From assembly GCF_031581025.1 (NCBI RefSeq), contig NZ_JAVLCA010000036.1: a stretch of 25,826 nt of DNA. One strand, written 5' to 3'. The position numbers were made by a program, and so were the translations under genes. The notes under the pieces were generated by a model, which was given only the letters and a program-made list of their open reading frames with translations, was not told where the DNA came from and did no database searches. Below are positions 1 to 8,061 of the stretch, one piece after another; the first letter of the stretch is position 1; the number at the start of each line of letters is the position of its first letter. Source of the stretch: Salibaculum sp031581025 (GTDB lineage: Bacteria; Pseudomonadota; Alphaproteobacteria; Rhodobacterales; Rhodobacteraceae).

Positions 1-826
1 CGCGCGCGTCCAGCAGGTTGAAGATGTGGCTGGCCTTGATGCACTGGTCATAGGCGGGGTGGGCCATGATGATGCGCTGGCCGGTCTTGGGGTCTTCGGC
101 GGGCTGGTCGAGAATGGTGTGGCACTCGGCCTCGGCCTCCTCGAAATGGCGCAGCAGGACCTCGGTGTCGGCCACGTCGAAGTTCCAGCGGCTGTATTCC
201 TGCTCGGTCTGGCGGAAGACATCGCCGTAGGCCAGCGGCTGCGGCGCATCGGGCGCGTTGAAGGGCATCTCCATCACGTGGTCGATGCCCAGCACATACA
301 TGGCCAGCCGTTCCAGCCCGTAGGTCAGCTCGCCCGAGACGGGGTGGCAGTCGTGCCCGCCGACCTGCTGGAAATAGGTGAACTGGCTGACCTCCATGCC
401 GTCGCACCAGACCTCCCAGCCGAGGCCCCAGGCGCCCAGCGTGGGGCTTTCCCAGTCATCCTCGACGAAGCGGATGTCGTGATGGGCCATGTCGATGCCG
501 ATGGCCTGCAGGCTGCCGAGGTAGAGGTCCTGCAGGTCCGGCGGGCTGGGTTTGATCAGCACCTGGAACTGGTAGTAGTGCTGCAACCGGTTGGGGTTCT
601 CGCCATAGCGCCCGTCGGTGGGCCGCCGCGAGGGTTGCACATAGGCCGCCGCCCAGGGCCGGGTGCCCAGCGACCGCAGCGTGGTCGCCGGGTGAAAGGT
701 GCCGGCGCCGACCTCCATGTCATAGGGCTGCAGCACGGCGCAGCCCTTGGCCGCCCAGTAGGATTGCAGCCTCAGGATGACCTCCTGAAAGCTGCGGGGC
801 CGGGTCTGGGCAGGCACGTCAGCCAT
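1..826 (-). CDS. glyQ: Glycyl-tRNA synthetase alpha subunit (partial, 3' end outside window)
   Basis: Catalytic alpha subunit of the bacterial alpha2beta2 glycyl-tRNA synthetase, which charges tRNA-Gly with glycine in the cytoplasm. Read on the minus strand, the protein starts MADVPAQTRPRSFQEVILRL and 275 codons are visible before the window edge; the family is usually about 300 residues, so roughly the last tenth is missing. Family-typical stretches include LQSYWAAKGCAVLQPYDMEVG (about 20-40), GENPNRLQHYYQFQVLIKP (75-93), DWESPTLGAWGLGWEVW (124-140) and SGELTYGLERLAMY (164-177). The start is fixed by an AAAGGTGAG ribosome binding site just upstream of the ATG. The beta subunit glyS would be expected downstream, beyond position 1. 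It is divergent from the pseudoprotease gene. Identification is secure. Confidence 0.97.
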   Translation of the reverse strand, partial: MADVPAQTRPRSFQEVILRLQSYWAAKGCAVLQPYDMEVGAGTFHPATTLRSLGTRPWAAAYVQPSRRPTDGRYGENPNRLQHYYQFQVLIKPSPPDLQDLYLGSLQAIGIDMAHHDIRFVEDDWESPTLGAWGLGWEVWCDGMEVSQFTYFQQVGGHDCHPVSGELTYGLERLAMYVLGIDHVMEMPFNAPDAPQPLAYGDVFRQTEQEYSRWNFDVADTEVLLRHFEEAEAECHTILDQPAEDPKTGQRIIMAHPAYDQCIKASHIFNLLDAR

Positions 827-1077
827 GGCTCACCTTTCGATTGTCGGCGCGCGGCCGCAGGATGCGTTCGAGCGCTTCAATAGGCGCGGCGGCGGGCAGG
901 GTCAATGCGACGTGCCGGGGCGTCCAGCCGCAAGGTCACCACCGGCTGGGCATGCGGGCCGGCGGGTGCGATTTCGGGGTGCAAAGGTCTTCTGGTCTGG
1001 TAACTTGTCCACCGGGGCGACCCCGGCAGGGGCACGGCCGCAACGACAGTGAAATCAACGGGTACGGGATGGGTGTC

Positions 1078-2826
1078 ATGCGCAGGATAACGACAGGGCT
1101 TTTCGCGGTGTTTCTGGCCGCGGTGATCGGCGCACTGGCCACGGGGCCGGCAATGGCGCAGCAGCGGTCGTGGGTTCAGGTCGAAGCGCAGCGGACATTG
1201 TCCGATGCGCAGGAGGCCGCGCGCGGCTATGCCGCCGCCGGGGTCGACGATGTCAACGGCTTCCTGCTGGGGACGGGCTGGTACGGGATTGCCCTGGGCC
1301 CCTATAGCGAAGATCGGGCGCAGACCGTGCGCCGCAGTCTGCGGGCCCGCGGCCTGATCCCCCGCGACAGTTACCTGGTCGACGGCAGCCAGTTCCGACA
1401 GCGCTACTGGCCTGCCGGGGTGACGGGCACGACCGCCGCCACGGATGCGCTGACCGAGCCTGCCGAACAGCCCGACCCCGCACCGACAGAAACCCCCGAC
1501 GAGACCGTGGCCGAGGCGCGCGCTGCCGAGGGCCTTCTGCCCCGCGACGAGAAACGCGAATTGCAGTCCATGCTGCAATGGGCCGGGCATTATACCGGGG
1601 CCATCGACGGGCTGTTCGGGCGCGGCACTCGCAGGGCCATGTCTGCCTGGCAAGACGCCAACAACCACGAGATCACCGGCGTCATGACCACCGGCCAGCG
1701 GGCCGAGTTGCTGGCCGCCTACAACGCCATTCTCGAGGGGCTGGACATGGCCACGGTCCGCGATGAAACCGCCGGGATCGAGATGACGATGCCCACCGGC
1801 GCCGTCGCCTTCGAGGCCTATGAGCCGCCCTTTGCACGCTATGGCGCGACGGGCGATATGGACGCGCAGGTTCTGCTGATCTCGCAGCCGGGCGACCGGA
1901 CCCGGATGTTCGGCCTCTACGAGATCATGCAGACGCTGGAGATCGTCCCCCGCGAGGGGCCGCGCAGCCGCACCGCCGATGGCTTCACGATCGAGGGGTT
2001 TGGCGAGGACATCCAGTCCTTCACCTCGGTGTCGCTGGAGGCGGGCGCGATCAAGGGCTTCACCCTCGTCTGGCCCGCCGGTGACACGGAACGCCGCGAC
2101 CGGGTGCTGTCGGAGATGCGCGAGAGCTTTGCCCGTATCGACGGCGTGCTCGACCCGGCCGCCGCCGAACCGGACGACGACCAGGCCATCGACCTGGTCT
2201 CGGGGCTGCAGGTGCGCCGCCCCCTGCGCGACCGCAGTGGGTTCTACGTCAATGCGAGCGGCGATGTGCTGACCACGACCAGGGCTATCGAGGACTGCGG
2301 GTCCATCACCCTGGACAAGGCCCATGAGGCGCGCCCGGTCCACCGTGACGAGGCGCTTGGCCTGGCCGTGCTGCGCCCGCAAGAGGAACTGGCGCCCGCG
2401 CAGGTGGCCGATTTCAACGTCGGCGTGCCTCGCCTGCAGGCCGAGGTGGCCGTGGCTGGCTTTCCCTATGGCGGGGTGCTGGCCACCCCGGCGCTGACCT
2501 TCGGCACGCTGGCTGATATCCGTGGCCTCGACGGCGAGGAAGAGGTCAAGCGCCTCTCGCTCATGGCGCAGGAGGGCGACGCGGGCGGGCCGGTCTTCGA
2601 CGGGGGCGGCGCCGTGATGGGCATGCTGCTACCTCGCCGGGCCGACAATGGCCAGGTGCTGCCGCCCGAGGTGTCTTTTTCCGTCCATGCCGAGCAGATC
2701 GTCGCCTCGCTCGATGCCGCCGGGGTGCCGGTGCGCACCATGCAGTTGGAGTCCGACATGAGCCCCGCCGCCCTGACCCAGAGGGCCGCCGACGTGGCCG
2801 TTCTGGTCAGCTGTTGGGAGGACTGA
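1078..2826 (+). CDS. Exported SPOR-like/peptidoglycan-binding protein with degenerate trypsin-like domain
   Basis: A 582-residue exported protein (an in-frame ATG at 1069 would add three residues). The signal peptide ends near GPAMA/QQR (residues 24-30). Residues about 30-112 look like a SPOR-type repeat (SWVQVEAQRTLSDAQEAARG, then GTGWYGIALGPYSEDRA). Residues 155-218 form a PG_binding_1 domain (LQSMLQWAGHYTGAIDGLFG). Residues about 375-550 have the trypsin/HtrA-like fold (GDVLTT, VAVAGFPYGG, GDAGGPVFD). The expected triad is missing: Arg402 sits where the TTAH histidine belongs, Gly428 where the DLAVL aspartate belongs, and Ala502 replaces the serine of GDSGGP. It is therefore probably a non-catalytic periplasmic binding protein acting at the cell wall. 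No strong Shine-Dalgarno is seen for either start. The 250 bases between it and glyQ hold no convincing gene. Confidence 0.9.
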   Translation: MRRITTGLFAVFLAAVIGALATGPAMAQQRSWVQVEAQRTLSDAQEAARGYAAAGVDDVNGFLLGTGWYGIALGPYSEDRAQTVRRSLRARGLIPRDSYLVDGSQFRQRYWPAGVTGTTAATDALTEPAEQPDPAPTETPDETVAEARAAEGLLPRDEKRELQSMLQWAGHYTGAIDGLFGRGTRRAMSAWQDANNHEITGVMTTGQRAELLAAYNAILEGLDMATVRDETAGIEMTMPTGAVAFEAYEPPFARYGATGDMDAQVLLISQPGDRTRMFGLYEIMQTLEIVPREGPRSRTADGFTIEGFGEDIQSFTSVSLEAGAIKGFTLVWPAGDTERRDRVLSEMRESFARIDGVLDPAAAEPDDDQAIDLVSGLQVRRPLRDRSGFYVNASGDVLTTTRAIEDCGSITLDKAHEARPVHRDEALGLAVLRPQEELAPAQVADFNVGVPRLQAEVAVAGFPYGGVLATPALTFGTLADIRGLDGEEEVKRLSLMAQEGDAGGPVFDGGGAVMGMLLPRRADNGQVLPPEVSFSVHAEQIVASLDAAGVPVRTMQLESDMSPAALTQRAADVAVLVSCWED

Positions 2827-2859
2827 CCGGACCCGGCGTGCGTTGCCGGACAGTCCGCG

Positions 2860-2896
2860 GCGGCGCGTCGACGCGCCGCGCCTAGCGGTGGTTTTT
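2860..2896 (+). terminator. Putative terminator: 20-bp perfect palindrome followed by T5
   Basis: A perfect 20-bp palindrome (2860-2879, arms GGCGGCGCGT and ACGCGCCGCC-type pairing centred on GTCGAC) lies 33 bases after the stop of the pseudoprotease gene. A T5 run follows at 2892-2896. The T run is 12 bases from the stem, further than usual, though a smaller CCGC/GCGG stem (2876-2888) brings it closer. The placement between two same-strand genes suits a terminator. Confidence 0.4.
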
Positions 2897-2978
2897 CGCC
2901 CCACGATGGCCGGGGCACTGGTCGCGCCCCGCGCTGTTGCATAGACTCGGTCCCAGACAGAGCCGAAACGGGGGTCGC

Positions 2979-3374
2979 ATGACAGGTGACTACGACGAAC
3001 TGACGGGCGCGACCGATGCGCGGCGGCGCTATGTCACGCGGCGCTGGATCGTCTCGATGCTGCGCGGGCAGGAGGGGCTGGGCGATACTTTCTGGGTGGG
3101 CTGTCTCGGCACGTGGTTCGTGGCCGCGCCGCTTGCGGTGCTCGGGGCGGTCCTGCTGCGCGGGGTCGGTACCGGGCCCAGCGTCCTGACGATGGTCCAG
3201 GTGGTCTTCTTCGGTGCGCTGGCGGCCTGGTTCCTGGCACTGACCCGGGCGGTCTGGTGCGCCGCGCGGCGCAGCCCGCAGGTCGGGGCCTGGCGCTGGG
3301 CCGGGCTGGCGATCGCGCTTGTCCAGGGTCTTGCCTGCCTGGCGCTGGCGCTGTTGCCCTTGGCCGGGGGCTGA
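2979..3374 (+). CDS. Small three-TM membrane protein upstream of DUF1007/NicO
   Basis: A 131-residue protein I do not recognise. It starts MTGDYDELTGATDARRRY after a GGGGG ribosome binding site (2970-2974); a longer reading from 2937 adds an unconvincing N-terminus. The first 45 residues are charged and probably cytoplasmic (RRRYVTRRWIVSMLRGQEG). Three hydrophobic segments follow: about 48-68 (WVGCLGTWFVAAPLAVLGAVLL), 75-95 (LTMVQVVFFGALAAWFLALT) and 107-128 (AGLAIALVQGLACLALALLPL). No cofactor-binding motif is visible. The stop lies only 4 bases before the DUF1007 start, so it is the first gene of the likely metal-transport operon. It could be an accessory subunit of the exporter, but that rests on position alone. 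Confidence 0.8.
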   Translation: MTGDYDELTGATDARRRYVTRRWIVSMLRGQEGLGDTFWVGCLGTWFVAAPLAVLGAVLLRGVGTGPSVLTMVQVVFFGALAAWFLALTRAVWCAARRSPQVGAWRWAGLAIALVQGLACLALALLPLAGG

Positions 3375-3378
3375 GTCC

Positions 3379-4008
3379 ATGCTGCGTGGGCTCTCGGTCA
3401 TTTTCGCCATGCTGGCGGTCCCGGTTCAGGCGCATCCGCATCTCTTCGTGGATGCCGAGGTCGCGCTTGTCTACGAGGGCGAGACCCTCCGGGCGGTGCG
3501 GCTGACCTGGACCTATGACGCCTTCTTCTCGCTGATGCTGACCGAGGACCTCGGGCTCGATTCCGATATGGACGGGCAGTTGTCCGAAGCCGAGCTGGAG
3601 ACCCTGTCCGCGGCCGTGCTGGACTGGCCCGACGGCTACGAAGGCGATCTCTACGTCACGCAGGAGGGCCAGCCCGTTCAACTGGGCGCGCGGCAGGATG
3701 CATCGGTCACCTTCGAAGAGGAGCAGGTGATCGAAAGCCATACCCGCCCCGTCACCTCGGCCGCGCCGGGCGGTGCCACCGTCAAGGTCTACGACCCGGG
3801 CTATTACACCGCCTATACTGTGGTGCGGCCCGTGGCCGTAAAGGGCAGCGCGACCTGTGGCGCCCGGGTGGCACGTGCCGACCTGATCGCCGCGACCGAG
3901 AAGGTGGACGAACTGCTTTACGGGATGCCGCAGGACCAGGCCGAGGCGCAGTTTCCCCAAGTGGGTGAGGATTTCGCGGATACGATCCGGGTGACATGCG
4001 GCGGCTGA
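3379..4008 (+). CDS. DUF1007 family periplasmic protein with EF-hand-like loop
   Basis: A 209-residue exported protein of the DUF1007 family, whose members typically sit beside NicO/RcnA nickel-cobalt transporters and are thought to assist them on the outer face of the membrane. The signal peptide MLRGLSVIFAMLAVPVQA is followed directly by HPHLFVDA, so the mature protein probably begins with a histidine pair able to bind metal. Residues 61-72 read DSDMDGQLSEAE, matching the 12-position EF-hand calcium loop (D at 1, 3 and 5, G at 6, E at 12). The C-terminus ends IRVTCGG and includes two cysteines (TCGA, TCGG) that could form a disulfide. It starts 4 bases after the upstream 3-TM gene and its last 13 bases overlap nicO, so the three are translationally linked. 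Confidence 0.88.
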   Translation: MLRGLSVIFAMLAVPVQAHPHLFVDAEVALVYEGETLRAVRLTWTYDAFFSLMLTEDLGLDSDMDGQLSEAELETLSAAVLDWPDGYEGDLYVTQEGQPVQLGARQDASVTFEEEQVIESHTRPVTSAAPGGATVKVYDPGYYTAYTVVRPVAVKGSATCGARVARADLIAATEKVDELLYGMPQDQAEAQFPQVGEDFADTIRVTCGG

Positions 4009-4898
4009 TGCTGATCCCCTTCGTGGCGCTGCTGGCGCTGGCGGTCTGGCTCTGGGGCCATGGCGGCGCAGACCAGGTGGCGCGATGGGCCGCGGCCGGG
4101 CAGCGCGACGTGCAGACCGCCATGGCCGGGGCCCTGCGCGCCCTCAAACGGGGCGAGCCGGGGGCGCTGGCCACGCTCTGGGGGCTGTGTTTCGCCTATG
4201 GTTTCTTTCACGCGGCCGGACCGGGGCACGGCAAGCTGGTGATCGGCGGCTATGGCCTGGGCCGCCGGGTGCCGCTGTTGCGCCTGTCGGGGTTGGCGCT
4301 GGCCTCCTCTCTGGGGCAGGCCGCGACGGCGGTGATCCTGATCTATGCGGGGGTTCTGGCGCTGGGCTGGACCCGGCAACAGGTGCAGGGCCTGTCGGAT
4401 GGTCTGTTCGAGGCGCTGTCCTACGCCGCCGTCGGGCTGATCGGGCTGTGGCTGCTTTTTCGCGGGGCGCGCAAGTTGTGGCGCGGGGCAGGGTCGGGCG
4501 ACCCCGCAGATGATGGCGCGGCCCCCTGCGAGACCTGCGGCCATGCCCATGCCCCGACCGTGGATCAGGCCAGTGCCGTCGGATCCTGGCCCGAGGCGCT
4601 GGCACTGGTCGGCGCCGTGGCGATCCGGCCCTGCACCGGCGCGCTGTTCCTGCTGATCCTGACATGGCGGCTGGGGATCGACTGGGCGGGCATCATCGGC
4701 GCGGTCGTCATGGGGCTGGGGACCGCGACGGTGACGGTCGCGGTGGCCATCGCGGCCGTTGTGTTCCGCGAAAGCACCCTGACGCAGGCCGCCGCGGGGC
4801 GCGGCACCGCGCGGGTGCTGGCCCTTGTCGAGCTGCTGGCCGGGCTGACCGTGGCGCTGCTGGCGGCGCAGCTGCTCATGCGGCCGGGCGTTTTTTAG
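3996..4898 (+). CDS. NicO-family nickel/cobalt transporter
   Basis: A 300-residue inner-membrane transporter of the NicO (RcnA-like) family, predicted to move Ni2+ or Co2+ out of the cytoplasm. The signature FFHAAGPGHGK (residues 70-80) carries the family's two histidines, and the conserved AIRPCTGALFLLIL stretch lies in the second half. About six hydrophobic segments are visible. Between them, near residues 178-188, is a short cytoplasmic-type loop, CETCGHAHAP, with two cysteines and two histidines; RcnA has a much longer histidine-rich loop there. The ATG lies inside the end of the DUF1007 gene. The gene ends GGC GTT TTT TAG. Whether it exports or imports, and which metal it handles, cannot be told from sequence. 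Confidence 0.9.
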   Translation: MRRLMLIPFVALLALAVWLWGHGGADQVARWAAAGQRDVQTAMAGALRALKRGEPGALATLWGLCFAYGFFHAAGPGHGKLVIGGYGLGRRVPLLRLSGLALASSLGQAATAVILIYAGVLALGWTRQQVQGLSDGLFEALSYAAVGLIGLWLLFRGARKLWRGAGSGDPADDGAAPCETCGHAHAPTVDQASAVGSWPEALALVGAVAIRPCTGALFLLILTWRLGIDWAGIIGAVVMGLGTATVTVAVAIAAVVFRESTLTQAAAGRGTARVLALVELLAGLTVALLAAQLLMRPGVF

Positions 4899-4953
4899 CC
4901 AACCGCCCCTGGCAATTCTGGACCTGCACGAAAACCGGGCGTAAGGCTGTTTC

Positions 4954-6333
4954 ATGACGCGCCCCAGCCACCATATCGCCCATGCCCGGCGGCTTCTGAG
5001 CCTGGGCCTGCCGCTGGTGGGGGCGACCCTGGCGGGCTTTCTGATCCACATGACCGACACCCTCATGCTGGGCTGGTACGACGTGACCGCGCTTGCGGCC
5101 GCGACCGTGGCCAATGGGCTGTGGTTCGTCGTCTTCATCGTCGGGGCGGGCTTCGGCCATGCTGTCACGCCCATGGTGGCCGCGGCGGTGGAACAGGGCG
5201 ACGATGTGAGCGCCCGGCGCATCACCCGGATGGGCCTCTGGCTGTCCGTTGCCTTTTGCTTTGTCGCCGTGGCCCTGCTGTGGCGCGGCGCGGACCTGCT
5301 GCGCCTGATCGGCCAGCCCGAGGCCGTGGCGGTGGCCGGCGGCCAGTACCTTTCGATCGCGATCCTGGGCTTCTTTCCGGCGCTGGCGGGCCATGTCATG
5401 CGGTCCTTCCTGGGGGCGGTGCAACTGACGGCGGTGCAGCTCTGGATCACGCTGGCCGCGCTGGTGATGAACGCGGGCTTCAACTACGCGCTGATCTTCG
5501 GCAATCTCGGCGCGCCGGAACTCGGGATCGAGGGTGCGGCGCTGGCCTCGATCCTGACGCACACGGTGCAGATGGGCGCGCTGATGGTCTATGCCCAGTG
5601 GAAACGGCCGGACCTCGCGCTGTTCAGCCGCATCTGGCGCCCGGACGCCGAGATCATGGCGCGGGTCTTCAAGCTGGGCCTGCCCGTGGGCGGCGCGGCG
5701 CTGTCGGAAAGCGGGCTGTTCACCGGATCGTCGATTATGATGGGCTGGCTGGGCGAGGTGGAGCTGGCTGCCCATGGCATCGCGCTGCAACTGACGGCGG
5801 TGATGTTCGTGTTTCACGTCGGCATGTCCAATGCCGCCACCATCCGCATCGGCAGCCACTTCGGCCGCCACGACGGCCCCGAGATGCGCCGCACCGCCGA
5901 GACCTCTTTCGTGCTCTCCATGGCCTTCGGCATCCTTGCGATTGCCGTGTTCCTGCTGTTTCCCGAAACGCTGGTCGCGCTTTTCGTGGACCCGGACGAG
6001 CCGCAGCGCGGCGCGGTGATCGCGCTGGGCGCGGGGCTGGTGATGATCGGGGCGCTGTTCCAGTTCGTGGACGCGGCCCAGATCGTCGCGCTGTCGAATC
6101 TGCGCGGGATGCAGGACACCAACGTGCCGATGTGGTTGGCCGGGGTCAGCTACTGGGGGATCGGCCTGCCCGCGGGCTATGTGCTGGGCCTTCCGCTGGG
6201 TCTGGACGGGGCCGGGGTCTGGTTCGGGATGACGCTTGGTCTGGCCGCCGCGGCGCTGCTTCTGTCGGCGCGGCTGATGCGGCAGTTGGCGCGGTTCGAC
6301 AGGGCGCCGGTCGGCCAGGTTCGGACGGGCTGA
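4954..6333 (+). CDS. MATE family efflux transporter
   Basis: A 459-residue, very hydrophobic protein with about 12 predicted membrane segments, the normal size for a MATE (multidrug and toxic compound extrusion) exporter driven by H+ or Na+. Typical features are LGLPLVGATLAGFLIHMTDTLMLG near the N-terminus, the repeat of this unit in the second half (FKLGLPVGGAALSESGLF), and the central GNLGAPELGIEGAALAS segment found in DinF/NorM-type proteins. It starts 55 bases after nicO with a weak GTAAGG ribosome binding site, so it may be transcribed with the metal operon or from its own promoter. The substrate is not predictable. Confidence 0.93.
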   Translation: MTRPSHHIAHARRLLSLGLPLVGATLAGFLIHMTDTLMLGWYDVTALAAATVANGLWFVVFIVGAGFGHAVTPMVAAAVEQGDDVSARRITRMGLWLSVAFCFVAVALLWRGADLLRLIGQPEAVAVAGGQYLSIAILGFFPALAGHVMRSFLGAVQLTAVQLWITLAALVMNAGFNYALIFGNLGAPELGIEGAALASILTHTVQMGALMVYAQWKRPDLALFSRIWRPDAEIMARVFKLGLPVGGAALSESGLFTGSSIMMGWLGEVELAAHGIALQLTAVMFVFHVGMSNAATIRIGSHFGRHDGPEMRRTAETSFVLSMAFGILAIAVFLLFPETLVALFVDPDEPQRGAVIALGAGLVMIGALFQFVDAAQIVALSNLRGMQDTNVPMWLAGVSYWGIGLPAGYVLGLPLGLDGAGVWFGMTLGLAAAALLLSARLMRQLARFDRAPVGQVRTG

Positions 6334-6348
6334 GCCGCCACGCGGCGC

Positions 6349-6377
6349 TTGCATCGGAGCGGGGCCTTGGCCATGCT
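6349..6377 (+). promoter_or_regulatory. Predicted sigma-70-type promoter of the CPA2 antiporter
   Basis: TTGCAT (6349-6354), a 17-base spacer and CATGCT (6372-6377), 70 bases before the antiporter start. Seen by eye only; GC-rich alphaproteobacterial promoters are weakly conserved. Confidence 0.3.
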
Positions 6378-6447
6378 TTGCGCGGGCCCGGGCGTGCCGC
6401 CTTGGCCGTCAAATGAACGTTGCGCGGGTCGAGGGGCAGGGCAGAGC

Positions 6448-8019
6448 ATGATCTTCGAGGTTTTCGCCGTCGGGGCCGCCTTCATCTTCGGCCTGGCGGT
6501 GCGGCCGCTGGGGCTGCCGCCGCTGGTCGGGTTCCTGACGGCAGGCTTTGTCATCCACGCGCTGGGACCCGGCTACGGGATGCCCGCCGAAACCGGGCCG
6601 ATCCTGGATCACCTGGCCGACCTGGGCGTGCTGCTGCTGCTTTTCACCGTGGGGCTCAAGCTCAAGCTGCGCCAGATCGGCGAACCCCAGGTCGTCGGCG
6701 TCGCCCTGCTGCACTTCGCGCTGTCGGTGGCGCTGTTCACGCCGCTGGCGCGGTGGCTGTTCACGCCGGACTGGACGCTGGCGCTATTGGTGGGGGTGGC
6801 GCTGGCCTTTTCCTCGACGGTGCTGGCGGCCAAGATGCTGGACGCCAAGCGCGAGATGGGCAGTTTCCACGGCCGCACCGCCATTGGCATCCTGATCGTG
6901 CAGGACATCATCGCCCTGGTCGTCCTCGCCGTTTTTTCGGGCAAGGTGCCCGAGCCATGGGCGCTGCTCATCTTCGCCACGCCGCTGCTGCGCCCGGTGC
7001 TGCACAAGGTGCTGGACTGGGCCGGTCACGAGGAGGTTCTGGTGCTGGCGGGCATGGCGCTTGCGATCGTCGTGGGCGGCTACGGCTTCGAGGTCATCGG
7101 GCTGAAGGGCGAGATCGGCGCGCTGGTCATGGGGCTGCTGCTGTCCAATCATCCGCGCGCGGGCGAGCTGTCGAAATCGCTCTGGTCGCTCAAGGAAGTC
7201 TTCCTGGTAGGTTTTTTCCTGTCCATCGGCATGTCGGGCCTGCCCGACTGGGACGCGGTCGTCTTCGCCGTGGTGCTGGGGCTGCTGCTGCCGCTCAAGG
7301 GGCTGCTCTTCTTCTTCCTGCTGCTGGCCTTCAAGCTGCGCGCCCGGACGGCCTTCCTGTCGGCGCTGTCGCTGTCGGTCTACAGCGAGTTCGGCCTGAT
7401 CGTCGCCAGCGGTATCCCCGCGGCCGAGCCCTTCGTGGTGCCACTGGCCATTGCCGTCTCGGTGTCCTTTCTTGTGGCTGCGCCGATTAACCATATGGCG
7501 CATCCGCTTTTCGAGCGCTTCGCCGACCGGCTGAAGCCCTTCCAGCGCGTCACGCGCCACCCTGACGAACAGCCCACCGACCTGGGCGAGGCCGATATTC
7601 TGATTTTCGGGATGGGCCGGACAGGCTCGGCGGCCTACGAGGCCATGACTGAACGCGGCCTCCGGCCCATCGGGCTGGATGCCGACACCTACAAGGCCGC
7701 AGCCCATGCCAAGGCCGGGCGCAACGTGGTCTTTGCCGATGCCGAGGACAGCAATTTCTGGGCCGGTGTCAAGCTGGGCCGGGTCAAGGCCGCGGTGCTG
7801 GCCATGAACGACCTCGAGGCCAAGGTGATCGCCGCGCGCACCCTGCGGTCCAAGGGGTTTGAGGGGCCGATCGTCGGCCATGCCCTGCATGACGAACACG
7901 TCACGCTGATCCAGGAGGCTGGCGCGGACCGCACTTACCTGACCATGCGCGAGGCGGGGCGCAGCCTGGCCCAGAATGCCTGCGAGGCGATGGACACGGC
8001 ACAGATCCCCGGGGCGTGA
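6448..8019 (+). CDS. CPA2-type monovalent cation:proton antiporter with RCK domain (KefB/KefC-like)
   Basis: A 523-residue protein of the cation:proton antiporter-2 family, exchanging K+ or Na+ for H+ across the inner membrane. The first about 370 residues are a hydrophobic exchanger domain with 11-13 segments, including VGVALAFSSTVLAAKMLDAK and GRTAIGILIVQDIIALVVL, the family's conserved core helices. Residues about 380-505 form a cytoplasmic RCK_N (Rossmann) domain with the nucleotide-binding motif DILIFGMGRTGSAAYEAM and the acidic GLDAD that usually contacts the ribose. The start was chosen at MIFEVFAVGAAF, preceded by GAGGGGCAGG; earlier in-frame codons give non-membrane sequence. The RCK_C domain seen in some relatives is absent, as in several KefB-like proteins. 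The stop overlaps a TGACAG repeat at the convergent boundary. Confidence 0.93.
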   Translation: MIFEVFAVGAAFIFGLAVRPLGLPPLVGFLTAGFVIHALGPGYGMPAETGPILDHLADLGVLLLLFTVGLKLKLRQIGEPQVVGVALLHFALSVALFTPLARWLFTPDWTLALLVGVALAFSSTVLAAKMLDAKREMGSFHGRTAIGILIVQDIIALVVLAVFSGKVPEPWALLIFATPLLRPVLHKVLDWAGHEEVLVLAGMALAIVVGGYGFEVIGLKGEIGALVMGLLLSNHPRAGELSKSLWSLKEVFLVGFFLSIGMSGLPDWDAVVFAVVLGLLLPLKGLLFFFLLLAFKLRARTAFLSALSLSVYSEFGLIVASGIPAAEPFVVPLAIAVSVSFLVAAPINHMAHPLFERFADRLKPFQRVTRHPDEQPTDLGEADILIFGMGRTGSAAYEAMTERGLRPIGLDADTYKAAAHAKAGRNVVFADAEDSNFWAGVKLGRVKAAVLAMNDLEAKVIAARTLRSKGFEGPIVGHALHDEHVTLIQEAGADRTYLTMREAGRSLAQNACEAMDTAQIPGA

Positions 8020-8030
8020 CAGGCGGCGCG

Positions 8031-8052
8031 TGACAGCCGTGCCGCGCTGTCA
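8031..8052. terminator. Hairpin between convergent genes, possible bidirectional terminator
   Basis: TGACAGC (8031-8037) pairs with GCTGTCA (8046-8052) around an 8-base loop. A second TGACAG copy at 8017-8022 overlaps the antiporter stop and could pair with the same right arm. No T run follows on either strand, so termination here is uncertain. Confidence 0.3.
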
Positions 8053-8061
8053 TGGGCGCGG

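Noticed and set aside
819..905. A 28-codon minus-strand reading (TTG start) ending in a TGA that overlaps the glyQ start, possibly a leader peptide.
   Set aside because: It needs a TTG start with no ribosome binding site, and the overlap could be chance in GC-rich sequence; no support beyond position.
1078..2826. Calling this an active secreted serine protease.
   Set aside because: All three expected catalytic positions carry other residues.
8017..8052. Two TGACAG copies and a CTGTCA at the antiporter/hypothetical-gene junction as a regulator site.
   Set aside because: The position between convergent genes suits a terminator better; one copy overlaps a stop codon and may be chance.
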